From: Clostridiales bacterium
GTDB taxonomy: Bacteria; Bacillota; Clostridia; Oscillospirales; Oscillospiraceae
Direction: 5' to 3'
DNA length: 64,000 bases
Assembly (NCBI GenBank): GCA_003150355.1
Contig: QAMJ01000011.1
Location: 248,001 to 312,000 of the forward strand
This document shows positions 8,291 to 16,421 of the stretch, in pieces. The notes under the pieces are model-generated. The model made no database searches. It was not told where the DNA came from and saw only the letters and a program-made list of their open reading frames with translations. The position numbers and the translations under genes were made by a program. Position 1 is the first letter of the stretch. Every line of letters starts with the position of its first letter.

Positions 8291-8869
8291 ATGAAGAAAT
8301 ATGCTTTGGTGATGATAGATATGCAGCGCGGGTTCATCGACCCGTCTTCGCCGCTGTGCATACCCGCCGCTGCGGCGACCGTCCCGGCCTGCGCCGAGGT
8401 CATAAAGCTCTGCCATGAAAAGAACGTCCCGGTGTTTTACACGACGCGCCACTACAGAGCCGACGGCAGCGACGTTGAGAAATGCCGCCGCGCTGTGTGG
8501 CTTGCGGGCGGCAAGCCGCTGTCCGAGGAATGCGAGGCGTGTATGTCGGACGCGTATCCAGAGGAGTTTGAGGTCAGGGAGAGCGACTACCGCATCGTGA
8601 AGCCGCGCTTCTCAGGCTTCTTCGGCACCCCGCTTGACCTGATACTGCGCAGGCTCGGTGTGGATACCGTCATCCTCGCCGGGACAACGACGCCGAACTG
8701 CATCCGCACCAGCTGCTATGACGCGCTTTCGCTGGATTATGACGCCATCGTCCTGTCGGACTGCACCTCGTCCGTGACCGAGGAGGTGCAACGCGCAAAC
8801 CTCGGCGATATGGAGCGCATCGGCGCGCAGATCGAGACGGTCGAGGGGCTTAGAGCTCTTCTTGGATAA
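8291..8869 (+). CDS. Isochorismatase-family cysteine hydrolase
   Basis: The 192-aa protein matches the isochorismatase/nicotinamidase-like fold. Asp10 lies in MIDMQRGF, Lys about 108 in IVKPRFSGF, and the nucleophile Cys137 in TTTPNCIRTS. The family hydrolyses amides or enol ethers such as nicotinamide, N-carbamoylsarcosine, ureidoacrylate or isochorismate. The substrate cannot be told from the sequence. A GAGGA box 5 nt before the ATG at 8291 decides the start. It diverges from hprA across a 156-bp AT-rich promoter region. Confidence 0.85.
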   Translation: MKKYALVMIDMQRGFIDPSSPLCIPAAAATVPACAEVIKLCHEKNVPVFYTTRHYRADGSDVEKCRRAVWLAGGKPLSEECEACMSDAYPEEFEVRESDYRIVKPRFSGFFGTPLDLILRRLGVDTVILAGTTTPNCIRTSCYDALSLDYDAIVLSDCTSSVTEEVQRANLGDMERIGAQIETVEGLRALLG

Positions 8870-9019
8870 GTCTGGAAGCAGGTCTTTTAATTGACGAACT
8901 TCACGGAATGTTCTTCGAAACTTCAAAAAAAGTCAACTTGACTCTCATAATTTTCTTAAAAATGCCTGATAATATATGACCATACCGCAAGGGGCGAGAG
9001 GCTCCCGCGGCAGGTAAGA

Positions 9020-9073
9020 GGGACGGAGCATATGCCCCATGTGTCCCGCAGGCGGATCGGCGCAAGGCCGGTC
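9020..9073 (+). ncRNA. Two-hairpin 5' leader of the 89-aa gene (candidate structured RNA)
   Basis: Hairpin A pairs GGGA 9020-9023 with TCCC 9044-9047 and CATAT 9029-9033 with ATGTG 9039-9043, with a 5-nt bulge. Hairpin B pairs GATCGGC 9055-9061 with GCCGGTC 9067-9073 around a GCAAG loop. The second copy changes one stem base of hairpin B from C to T, which keeps a wobble pair. An AAAGGAG RBS follows directly. It may be a cis-regulatory leader. No known riboswitch class was recognised. Confidence 0.45.
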
Positions 9074-9094
9074 AGGTTCGAAAGGAGATTAAAC

Positions 9095-9364
9095 ATGAAG
9101 ACCATTCTTAATAAATACGAAGCACTCAAGGCGGCTCTGGAGGAGCTGGGACTCAACGCGGAGACCAGCCGTGCACTTTCGCTCGAATACCGCGGCGCGT
9201 ACTGCGAGGTCGTTATCAGCACTGAGTGGCTCAACTATGACTGCTACATTGACCGCGTCACCGGCGAGCTTGCGGGCATCGACACCATGCCGCAGGAGGA
9301 CCCGGAGGCCTTCGAGGGCGACCTGTGTGCGGAGCTGCTGCGCGAGGAAGAAAAGGCAGCGTAA
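9095..9364 (+). CDS. Small acidic protein of unknown function (89 aa), paralogue 1
   Basis: The 89-aa cytosolic protein has a helical N-terminal third and a strand-rich middle that ends in YDCYIDRVTGELAGID, a pattern faintly like a PepSY repeat unit. The C-terminus is acidic with a final lysine-alanine tail. A GGAGATTAAAC box gives the ATG at 9095. The copy at 37375-37644 differs only at residues 20 (Asn/Asp) and 26 (Ala/Val). The purifying pattern and the duplicated leader argue for a real gene, but its function is unknown. A strong terminator follows at 9388. Confidence 0.7.
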   Translation: MKTILNKYEALKAALEELGLNAETSRALSLEYRGAYCEVVISTEWLNYDCYIDRVTGELAGIDTMPQEDPEAFEGDLCAELLREEEKAA

Positions 9365-9387
9365 TATAAATTTACTCAACAAGCTTA

Positions 9388-9422
9388 AAAACCCGGCGCT
9401 GAGTGGTCAGCGTCGGGTTTTT
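9388..9422 (+). terminator. Rho-independent terminator after the 89-aa gene
   Basis: AAAACCCGGCGCTGA at 9388-9402 pairs with TCAGCGTCGGGTTTT from 9407 across a GTGG loop, one mismatch-like wobble, followed by T residues. It lies between the 89-aa gene and the glycosylase gene. Confidence 0.8.
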
Positions 9423-9464
9423 GTGGTATTATAGCGGCAGCTTATTTTTGTGAGGTGCGCGCTT

Positions 9465-9959
9465 ATGCCGGAATACAGACACATACAGCGGCAGTTCGGG
9501 CCGGTGTATGACGAAAACTCGAAAATACTTATCCTCGGCAGCTTCCCCTCGGTCAAGTCCCGGGAGGTCAATTTCTTCTACGGCCATCCGCAGAACCGCT
9601 TCTGGCCGCTCATGGCGCGCGTGCTCGGCTGCGCCGTGCCGCAGAGCATTGAGGAAAAGAAAGCCATGCTGCTCTCGAACGGCGTTGCGCTGTGGGATGT
9701 GCTCGATTCCTGCGATATCGCGGGTTCCAGCGACAGCAGCATCAGGAACGCCGTGCCGGTCGACATCGCGCTTATCCTGCGCGCGGCGGATATACGGCGC
9801 ATCTACTGCAACGGCACGGCGGCGTATGAGCTGTTCATAAAGCACCTCGCGCCCGTCTGCGGCATGACGCCGGTGAAGCTGCCGTCGACCAGTCCCGCGA
9901 ACGCCGCATGGACGATGGACAGGCTGTACGAGCAATGGAAACAGATACTCACAGACTAA
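9465..9959 (+). CDS. DNA-deoxyinosine glycosylase (UDG superfamily, hypoxanthine type)
   Basis: The 164-aa protein has the family motifs: LGSFPSVKS near residue 24 (a version of the UDG GxxPx loop), FYGHPQNRFW near 42, and the C-terminal LPSTSPANA loop near 145. Members excise hypoxanthine (deaminated adenine) from DNA in base-excision repair. The length fits the family. The ATG at 9465 follows a GAGGTG box. The next gene starts 11 nt after its stop and may share the transcript. Confidence 0.85.
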   Translation: MPEYRHIQRQFGPVYDENSKILILGSFPSVKSREVNFFYGHPQNRFWPLMARVLGCAVPQSIEEKKAMLLSNGVALWDVLDSCDIAGSSDSSIRNAVPVDIALILRAADIRRIYCNGTAAYELFIKHLAPVCGMTPVKLPSTSPANAAWTMDRLYEQWKQILTD

Positions 9960-9970
9960 AGGAGACACAC

Positions 9971-10258
9971 ATGAAGCACTGCATAATCGCAAAGTTCAAT
10001 GACAGCGTGGACGATAAGGCGGCCATGATCACGCGGATAGATAAGCTGTTTGCGCCGGCACCGGCGATGGACGGCATACACGGCTGCACCGTGCTGAGAA
10101 ACTGCATCGACCGTGAGAACCGCTATGACCTCGCCATCATCATTGACATGGACAAGGCTGCGCTCCCCGCATGGGATGCGTCGGAGCTGCACCGCGAGTG
10201 GAAAAGCGGCTTCGGCTCTTACCTCACGTCCAATGCGATATTCGATTTTGAATCTTAA
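9971..10258 (+). CDS. Dabb (stress-responsive alpha/beta barrel) domain protein
   Basis: The 95-aa protein begins MKHCIIAKFND and contains the DLAIIIDM strand and the closing WKSGFGSYL helix typical of the ferredoxin-like Dabb domain. Proteins of this type form dimeric barrels, and many members have no known reaction. A GGAGA box 6 nt upstream supports the ATG. Its stop codon overlaps the stop of the convergent SleB-type gene by 4 nt, so the two messages must overlap at their 3' ends. Confidence 0.8.
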   Translation: MKHCIIAKFNDSVDDKAAMITRIDKLFAPAPAMDGIHGCTVLRNCIDRENRYDLAIIIDMDKAALPAWDASELHREWKSGFGSYLTSNAIFDFES

Positions 10259-11088
10259 TCTATCGGGTACAGCTCTTGATTTTCGCTCAGGCAGAAATAT
10301 GTAGTACCGAGACGCCTGTCGGTGTACATCGTGAACGGTTCTCCCTGAAGGTCATTTGACTGGAAGACCACGCTCGGCACCATTCTGCGCTCGCCACACA
10401 GCAGACGCAGCGCCGCGTCGACGCACTCCTCCGTCGGCACGAGTCCGGCGAAGCGCGCGGTGTTCACGCAGGAGTACTGCCCTTTCTGGTAAATGACGTC
10501 ATGTATGCTGTCCGGGTACTCGGGTGAAGCGACGCGGTTCATAATGACCTCGCCCACGCATATGCGGAATTCGTCCGTGAGCCAATCGCTTCCGGCCTCG
10601 TAGCAGATGACTTTTGAGAGCAGATACAGATCATCAAAGCTTATTTTGCCTGGGTCGGGCTCCGCAGCAGATGCGTCTATGACGGCATTGCGCTTTTCCT
10701 CGGCGCTCCTCCCCGCTTCGACGTCCCCTTCCGCCGCGGCCGCGGTCATTTCGTTCAGATAATATGCCGCGAGGTCTGCTTCATAGCTGATGCTGCCGCC
10801 GGTCATCAGGTCAAAGATGCTCTTGGGCTCTGCGCTCTGCGCTTCCGGTTTCGGCGCGGCATCAGGACTTTCCTGCGGCTGCGTCTCAACGATGCCGACG
10901 GGTGCTTCTTCGGGTGCGGGTTCTTCGGCTTCCACAGACTCTGTTGGCGCAGTGCCCTCTATGCTTTCCTCAGCGGGAGCAGTTTGCTGCGGCAGCTCGG
11001 GCGCAGGTTCCGGCGCGCGGTCGAGAGCCGACCCGCCCGCAGCTAGAGCGATAAACAACACGATAACAGAGGCAATGATCCTTTTCAT
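10255..11088 (-). CDS. Cell wall hydrolase, SleB (Hydrolase_2) domain
   Basis: The 277-aa protein has an N-terminal signal/anchor helix, then about 80 residues rich in Glu, Pro and Ala. The C-terminal half (about residues 150-277) holds a SleB/CwlJ-type domain: LLSKVICYEAG, VGEVIMNRVASPEYP and the closing TYFCLSENQ. The catalytic Glu is in CYEAG. SleB-type enzymes are lytic transglycosylases of cortex or wall peptidoglycan. The ATG at 11088 follows GGAGGTGG, so seven upstream codons are not used. It may serve spore germination or vegetative wall turnover, and the sequence does not decide which. Confidence 0.85.
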   Translation of the reverse strand: MKRIIASVIVLFIALAAGGSALDRAPEPAPELPQQTAPAEESIEGTAPTESVEAEEPAPEEAPVGIVETQPQESPDAAPKPEAQSAEPKSIFDLMTGGSISYEADLAAYYLNEMTAAAAEGDVEAGRSAEEKRNAVIDASAAEPDPGKISFDDLYLLSKVICYEAGSDWLTDEFRICVGEVIMNRVASPEYPDSIHDVIYQKGQYSCVNTARFAGLVPTEECVDAALRLLCGERRMVPSVVFQSNDLQGEPFTMYTDRRLGTTYFCLSENQELYPID

Positions 11089-11163
11089 GCTTCCACCTCC
11101 CGCTGCCAAGTATAACAGCGCAGGCGGAAATAAATTGTCGGATCATGCGGGGAAATAGAAAGA

Positions 11164-11197
11164 AAGCCGCCGCTGCTGGGTTATACCCGGCAGCGGC
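11164..11197 (-). terminator. Terminator of the PH-domain membrane gene
   Basis: CCGCCGCTGC at 11165-11174 pairs with GCAGCGGCGG at 11188-11197, extended by GGG/CCC around a TTATA loop. On the minus strand a T-rich tract follows (CTTTCTTTC). It lies 19 nt after the gene it ends. Confidence 0.8.
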
Positions 11198-11215
11198 GGT
11201 ATTCTACGTATTTAC

Positions 11216-11782
11216 TTAGAGGGGCAGGTACTTCTTGAGAAGAGCTTCTGCTTCCTTTGCGTTGGGGATAGCGTACCAGGTGAGACCATCGCAGTCGAGA
11301 GTGTCGTTATCGAGTCTCAGGCCGAGGGTCGCGTTGGTGCGCCACTTGTCGGATTCGGTCTTCACGGAGGCGGGGCCGCAGAGCAGAGTGGTGTGGCCGT
11401 CGGCATCTGTCTTGATCTCGGCGGTCTTGATCTTGTCGAACTCTACGCCCTTGGCCTCGTCCTTGATGGTGATGAGGCGCTGATTCGTGATGACATACTC
11501 GACCTTGCGGCGGAGAGTATTGGCATGCAGGAAGGGGCTGGCAAGCGCATAAGCCATGACTGCAAGGATTATAATGATGATGCCCGGCTTGATACCCGCG
11601 CCGTTGCTGCCGGCAGCTACTATGTAGGCAATGATGAGAGCAACGGAAATAACGAGCTTGATTATTTCGCTTTTGACTATCGCGGGCTTATTGGTTTTGT
11701 CCAGGGTCTCAAAGGTCTCGGGCTTGCCTCTCCAAAGGACTTCTTCTCCGGTCTCCAGAACCGAGCTCAGCATATCTTCCAT
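11216..11782 (-). CDS. Membrane protein with bacterial PH-like domain
   Basis: The 188-aa protein has an N-terminal cytosolic stretch, two adjacent hydrophobic helices at about residues 45-85, and a C-terminal strand-rich region starting VEYVITNQRLITI, typical of bacterial PH (bPH2/YdbT-like) domains. The function of such proteins is unknown, and membrane-associated stress roles have been suggested for some relatives. The ATG at 11782 lies 5 nt after GGAGG. It appears to be monocistronic. Confidence 0.65.
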   Translation of the reverse strand: MEDMLSSVLETGEEVLWRGKPETFETLDKTNKPAIVKSEIIKLVISVALIIAYIVAAGSNGAGIKPGIIIIILAVMAYALASPFLHANTLRRKVEYVITNQRLITIKDEAKGVEFDKIKTAEIKTDADGHTTLLCGPASVKTESDKWRTNATLGLRLDNDTLDCDGLTWYAIPNAKEAEALLKKYLPL

Positions 11783-12184
11783 ACAGATCCTCCACAATTT
11801 TACTATAATTTTTTGCGTATTCGGGGACGTTTACGCCCTCCTTTTACTGATTATATAATAGCAAATTTTAGATTAAATCAGTGCAAAGAACTAAACAGCC
11901 CGCGTTAAATTTTTGCAAACCGGGTCTGTCCCCACGGCAATAAAAACCGCCGCCGGCGGACGGCACGGCTCCGCGCGGCATGATCTGCCGAGGAACTCCG
12001 TACCGCCGTCAGCGGCGGAAAAAAAGAGGAAGGAAAAGAATCAAATCAAATTTATTGGGACTGGTCTCCCATAACTCCGAGCAAAGCCCAACGAAGCGGG
12101 TTTGCGAGGAAAAGGAAGAATAATGCCGTCGGTCGATGCCGTGCCGCTTGCGGCGCGGTATGACCTTACGGTGTTATTCTGACG
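11783..12184. other. Intergenic region without recognised gene
   Basis: About 400 bp between the PH-domain gene and kdpE hold no convincing coding frame. A GC-rich inverted repeat (CCGCCGCCGGCGGACGG at about 11948 against CCGCCGTCAGCGGCGG at about 12001) is followed by an A-rich tract, and the right half contains purine-rich sequence. It might be a decayed repeat. Confidence 0.4.
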
Positions 12185-12892
12185 TCAATCTCCTTCTATC
12201 ATGCGGTAGCCTACGCCGACCTCGGTGAAGATGTAATGCGGCTCGGCGGGGTTCTTCTCGATCTTGCGGCGGATGTTTGCCATGTTGACGCGCAGGATCT
12301 GGTTGCTGCCCTTGCTCTGCGGCCCCCACAGCTCCTTCATAATGAAGTCATAGGTGAGCACCTTGCCCGCGCACTTGCCCAGCAGCGCGACGATCCTGTA
12401 CTCATTCTGCGTGAGATGGCAGTTCTCGCCCGCGATGAGCACCTGATGCTTGTCGTAATCTATGGTCAGGTCGCCCGCGACGAACTTGCCGGTGTTGACG
12501 AGAGCCTCGTTTGAAAGCCCGGAGCGGGTATGGCGTATCGCGACGCGCACTCTGGCGAGAAGCTCCGCCGCGCTGAAAGGCTTGGTGACATAGTCGTCCG
12601 CGCCCATGTCGAGTGCCTGTACCTTATCGCGCTCATAGCTGCGCGCGGAGACGACGATGATGGGCAGGCTCGTCCAGGAGCGCACGGCCTTTATTATCTC
12701 CATGCCGTCCATATCCGGCAGGCCGAGGTCGAGCACCACGAGATCCGGACAGTGCGAGCTTATCATCGAGAAAGCCTCGTTCCCGGTGCTGGCTGTTATG
12801 ACGTCGTAGCCGTTTGCGGTGAGTATAGCCTTGATAAGGCCGGAGATGCTTTTTTCGTCCTCTACGACAAGGACCCTATCCTTGATTGTCAT
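12185..12892 (-). CDS. kdpE: KdpE-like OmpR-family response regulator
   Basis: The 235-aa protein has a receiver domain (EDE near residues 11-13, phosphoacceptor Asp55, Lys about 104 in VTKPF) and a C-terminal winged helix ending in VGVGYRM. It reads most like KdpE, the partner of KdpD in potassium or osmotic control. It overlaps the kinase gene by 17 nt. No kdpFABC genes are in the window, so the regulated genes are unknown. The ATG at 12892 lies inside the end of the kinase gene. Confidence 0.85.
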   Translation of the reverse strand: MTIKDRVLVVEDEKSISGLIKAILTANGYDVITASTGNEAFSMISSHCPDLVVLDLGLPDMDGMEIIKAVRSWTSLPIIVVSARSYERDKVQALDMGADDYVTKPFSAAELLARVRVAIRHTRSGLSNEALVNTGKFVAGDLTIDYDKHQVLIAGENCHLTQNEYRIVALLGKCAGKVLTYDFIMKELWGPQSKGSNQILRVNMANIRRKIEKNPAEPHYIFTEVGVGYRMIEGD

Positions 12893-14009
12893 AGCTTGTG
12901 CCTCCTAACGGTAAAGTAAAGGTAAACATCGCGCCGCCCTCCGGGAGATTTTCCGCGTATATATCTCCCCCGTGAGCCGCAACTATGGTCTTGCATACGC
13001 TCAGGCCGATGCCCATGCTGCGCGTGGTATCGGCGGATTTGTTGCCGGAGAGCTGAAGACTGCCGTCAAAGAGATGGGGCAGAGTCTCAGCATCTATGCC
13101 GCGCCCGTTGTCGGCGACGCTGACGATCGCCTTGCCGTCCTCCTCGCGCGCGTTGATCTTTATCTGGCTGACGTTCCCGCCGTGGACTACGGCGTTATCC
13201 ATGAGGTTTATAAGCACCTGCTCGATGAGCATCGCGTCCATCGGCAGAAAGATCATCGTCTCCGGAACGGAGACGGAGACAGGGACGTCGTCATGGCGCT
13301 TTTTGAAAGCCATGACCGCTTCGCTCAGGACTTCTTCAAGGATCTCATCGTTCTTCGTGATGCCGCCCATATCTGCGCCGTTCATGCGCGTTATGGACAG
13401 GAGGTTCTCAACCATGCGGCAGAGCCATTCGGCGTCCTTCTTGGCGTCAAGCAGCAGCTCATTTTTCTGCTGCTTGGTCAGAACCTCGTCACCCTCAAGC
13501 ACTGTGGATATCGAACCGCTTATGGCCGTCAGCGGTGTGCGCAGGTCGTGCGATATCGCGCGCAGGAGGTTTGCCCGCATCTTCTCTCGCTCCGACTCCA
13601 TGTGCAGCTTTTCCTGCGCCTTGAGGCGGGCGGTGAGCGTCGAAGTGGCAAAGCCCACAGCGAGCATCGTCATAAACGTGAGCGGGTAGCCGTAGATAGT
13701 GAAGTCCAGCTTCAGGTACGGGAAGGTAAAGGCAAAGTTGACGAACACGACGCTGACGAAAGCCGCGAGGAAGCCGTAAAAATAACCGTCGGTCGACAGG
13801 GAGATGATAAGCACGGCCAGCACGAATATCAGCGGGACATGCACATCCGAGGTCGTCGTGCGCATGAGCATGGCGCATATCGCGGATGCGACGCCCAGCG
13901 TCGAGAAGAATATCAGCCAGCCCTTGAGGCTTGTTTTTATGTATTCCCTGCACAGAGATCTGACTTTTGAAAAGAATGTGCCGGCTTTTTTCATTGCTTC
14001 ATTTTCCAT
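12876..14009 (-). CDS. kdpD: KdpD-type sensor histidine kinase lacking the KdpD/USP N-terminal half
   Basis: The 377-aa protein begins directly with the DUF4118 membrane domain (four helices at about residues 30-125), then has HisKA with His154 (AISHDLRTPL) and an HATPase_c domain with DNAVVHGG, DNGRGID and MGIGLSVCK. Full KdpD has about 900 residues with an N-terminal KdpD and USP domain that senses ligands, and that half is missing here. Such short forms are common in Clostridia. The input signal is probably sensed through the membrane domain (inference). The start at 14009 has only a distant GGAG. Confidence 0.85.
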   Translation of the reverse strand: MENEAMKKAGTFFSKVRSLCREYIKTSLKGWLIFFSTLGVASAICAMLMRTTTSDVHVPLIFVLAVLIISLSTDGYFYGFLAAFVSVVFVNFAFTFPYLKLDFTIYGYPLTFMTMLAVGFATSTLTARLKAQEKLHMESEREKMRANLLRAISHDLRTPLTAISGSISTVLEGDEVLTKQQKNELLLDAKKDAEWLCRMVENLLSITRMNGADMGGITKNDEILEEVLSEAVMAFKKRHDDVPVSVSVPETMIFLPMDAMLIEQVLINLMDNAVVHGGNVSQIKINAREEDGKAIVSVADNGRGIDAETLPHLFDGSLQLSGNKSADTTRSMGIGLSVCKTIVAAHGGDIYAENLPEGGAMFTFTLPLGGTSYDNQG

Positions 14010-14112
14010 ATTATTTCTTTGTCTCCATTATAACATGTTCGCCCGTTAAGACGGTGCAAAGAAATTAACGAGAGGGGAAATCCTTCTCGTTAATTTCGAA
14101 CTGCAAATTTGC

Positions 14113-15585
14113 TTATCTGTAGTTGTTATCGTCGTCGAAGAAATCGCTCATGTCGATGTTCGCATCGAAGCGTTCATCGGGATCGATGGTCGTGTAGCCG
14201 CGGGCGCTGTTTTCCTCCCGCTCCTGACGCGCTCGCCTGCGCTGCTCAGCGCGGCGGCGCTCCTCAAGGTGCTTTCTGCGCAGCTTCCTGTAGCGCGCAA
14301 CGAGCACCGTGTATATTACTGCAAAGGCAATGACGATTATCAGCAGCGCGATGACCCAGCCCTTGCTGAATATCTCGCCCAAGCGCTGGCTGATGTAGGC
14401 TCTTCTCGAAAGCTCGACATCCGCACCGGTTATCAGCTTGACCGTGCCGTAGCTCTCACCGCCGGCGGACAGGCGTATCTCGCCGAGCACCGTGCCCGCG
14501 GGCAGCGGGGCGACAAGGCGCTGGTCGTATATCGTGACCTCGCGCTCTATCGCATCGTCAGAAATTTCATTCGGCATAAGCACGCTCAGGTTCCCTGCGG
14601 GATAAAGCATGACCGTCCCGTCGCCCTCGGCCATTTCGACGTTCACCTTTGTGATAGGCTCGGTAGAGCTGAGTATGCTGCGGTAGGAGAAGTTATCGAA
14701 AGCCCAGTCATACAGTGTACGGCTGTCGACAAAGTTGTAGCATTCTTCTATGTCCGCATTGAGCGGGCCGTCGCAGCCCATCGCAACGGCGAGGATGCGG
14801 ACGCCGTTGCGCTCGGCGCTGGAGACGAGGCAGTAGCCAGCGGCGCGGGTGTAGCCGGTCTTGCCGCCCTTGGCGCCGTCATAGAGATAGCGGCCGTTGT
14901 AGGAATAGATGGAGGTTATGTTTATAAGGGCGTTGGAGTTGCCGATGGGCTTGCCCTCGTTTATCGCGCTGTTCTCCGGCTGATAGCTCGTGCTGTCGAT
15001 GATCTCGCTGAAGAGCGGGTGATCGAGCGCTGCGCGGAAAATAAGCGACTGGTCGTAGGCGGAGCTGTAGTGCCCTTCGGCGGGGAGACCGTTGGTGTTC
15101 ACAAAGTGCGTGTTCGTGCAGCCAAGGTCAGTCGCCTTCTGGTTCATCTGCTCAACAAAGCCGCTGATGCTGCCGCCGAGATAGCGGCCGATGATGTTGC
15201 AGGCCTCGTTTGCCGACTGAAGCAGCGCGCAGTAGAGCAGGTCGCGCATGGAAAGCTCCATGCCCGGCAGCAGGCCGGAGGTGCTGCTGTCGTCGCTCAT
15301 GCCGTCGCGGCAGTCGTTCTGTGCGGTGACCATGGTCGTCAGCTCACAGCGGCCGGAGTCGAGCGCTTCGAGTGCGAGCAGCGCCGTCATAACCTTCGTA
15401 AGGCTGGCGGGGGCGCGCTGCTCGTTCTCGTTATAGCCGTAGAGCATTTTGCCGCTGTCGAGGTCGATCACGACGGCGGCCTTGCCGTTGAGCTGCGGCG
15501 CTTCCATGGCCCATGCCGACGGCGCCAAGGCTGTCATCATAACGCACATGAGAAGAAGGAGCGGAAAAATTTTTATTTTTTTCAT
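14113..15585 (-). CDS. dacF: D-alanyl-D-alanine carboxypeptidase (DacF/DacB type)
   Basis: The 490-aa protein has a signal peptide (cleavage after about residue 26) and a penicillin-binding transpeptidase-fold domain with Ser61-x-x-Lys64 (SLTK), SAN at 125-127 and KTG at 243-245, so all three motifs are intact. A C-terminal beta domain precedes a membrane helix at about residues 415-437 and a basic, Arg-rich then acidic tail. The class removes the terminal D-Ala of peptidoglycan stems. The C-terminal helix and 50-residue tail exceed the usual amphipathic anchor. A GGGAG box supports the ATG at 15585. Confidence 0.9.
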   Translation of the reverse strand: MKKIKIFPLLLLMCVMMTALAPSAWAMEAPQLNGKAAVVIDLDSGKMLYGYNENEQRAPASLTKVMTALLALEALDSGRCELTTMVTAQNDCRDGMSDDSSTSGLLPGMELSMRDLLYCALLQSANEACNIIGRYLGGSISGFVEQMNQKATDLGCTNTHFVNTNGLPAEGHYSSAYDQSLIFRAALDHPLFSEIIDSTSYQPENSAINEGKPIGNSNALINITSIYSYNGRYLYDGAKGGKTGYTRAAGYCLVSSAERNGVRILAVAMGCDGPLNADIEECYNFVDSRTLYDWAFDNFSYRSILSSTEPITKVNVEMAEGDGTVMLYPAGNLSVLMPNEISDDAIEREVTIYDQRLVAPLPAGTVLGEIRLSAGGESYGTVKLITGADVELSRRAYISQRLGEIFSKGWVIALLIIVIAFAVIYTVLVARYRKLRRKHLEERRRAEQRRRARQEREENSARGYTTIDPDERFDANIDMSDFFDDDNNYR

Positions 15586-15728
15586 TTTGTTCTCCCGTTT
15601 TTTCAGGAATATGTTATAGTAATATAAATAGGGTGTTACGCCGATAGGCAAAGCCCGTAAAGTGTATTATATCTAATTATTCCTGCCCCGTCAAGCGAAT
15701 GGGCGGATGGCAAAAAACGGAGAGCTTA

Positions 15729-16421
15729 ATGAAAATTCTTGTAGTTGATGATGAAAAGCTGCTTGTCAAGGGCATCAAGTTCAATCTTGAGAATGAGGGC
15801 TATACGGTCGATTCCTGCTATGACGGCGAGACTGCCGTCACGATGGCGCGCGAGGGGAACTATGACCTTATAATCCTCGACCTGATGATGCCGAAGAAAG
15901 ACGGGCTCGAAGCCTGTCAGGAAATCCGCAGCTTCTCCACCGTGCCGATAATCATGCTCACCGCGCGCAGCGAGGACGCAGACCTGCTCATGGGCTTTGA
16001 GTCCGGCGCGGATGATTATGTCACAAAGCCCTTCAACATCCTTGCCCTCAAGGCGCGCATCCGGGCGCTCCTGAGGAGAGCGTCGATAGCCGCCGCGCCC
16101 GCCGCTGCCGAGGAAAAGAGCGGCACGATAAGCCGCGGGCACATCACCGTGGACGAGGCCAAGCGCTGCGCGATGAAGAGCGGCGAGGAGGTCGAGCTCA
16201 CGATGAAGGAGTTTGACCTGATCCTGTTTCTGATGAAGAACCCCGGCAAGGTGTACAGCCGCGAGGCGCTGCTTGACCTCGTGTGGGGCTATGACTATCA
16301 GGGCGATACGCGCACGGTGGATGTGCACATCCGCCGCCTGCGCGAGAAGCTTGAACTCAATCCCGCCCAGCCGGAATACATCATCACCAAGTGGGGAGTG
16401 GGGTATTACTTTGCAGATTAA
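15729..16421 (+). CDS. OmpR-family response regulator
   Basis: The 230-aa protein has a receiver domain with acidic pair Asp7/Asp8, phosphoacceptor Asp51, and Lys in YVTKPF, then a winged-helix domain ending VGYYF. It is paired with the following kinase, whose TTG start lies within its last codons. It resembles the WalR/PhoP/ResD group, but the target genes are unknown. The ATG at 15729 follows CGGAGAG. The kinase, M24 peptidase and perhaps efp follow. Confidence 0.88.
   Translation: MKILVVDDEKLLVKGIKFNLENEGYTVDSCYDGETAVTMAREGNYDLIILDLMMPKKDGLEACQEIRSFSTVPIIMLTARSEDADLLMGFESGADDYVTKPFNILALKARIRALLRRASIAAAPAAAEEKSGTISRGHITVDEAKRCAMKSGEEVELTMKEFDLILFLMKNPGKVYSREALLDLVWGYDYQGDTRTVDVHIRRLREKLELNPAQPEYIITKWGVGYYFAD

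Larger units (their letters stand above)
9001..9366 (+). repeat. 366-bp repeat, copy 1 (leader plus 89-codon gene)
   Basis: This segment recurs inverted at 37373-37738 with about eight base differences (roughly 98 percent identity by eye). It spans about 94 nt of leader plus a complete 89-codon gene and stops 2 nt after the stop codon. No terminal inverted repeats or target duplications were seen, so it does not look like a standard insertion sequence. Confidence 0.9.

Noticed and set aside
9076..9090. GGTTCGAAAGG as a tRNA T-loop
   Set aside because: No acceptor or anticodon arm pairs around it; it is the spacer before a ribosome-binding site.
9001..9366. The 366-bp repeat as a standard insertion sequence
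   Set aside because: It has no terminal inverted repeat, no target duplication and no transposase; only the name repeat is justified.
14269..15627. A 452-codon open frame antisense to dacF
   Set aside because: The carboxypeptidase has all three active-site motifs; the other strand is a shadow.
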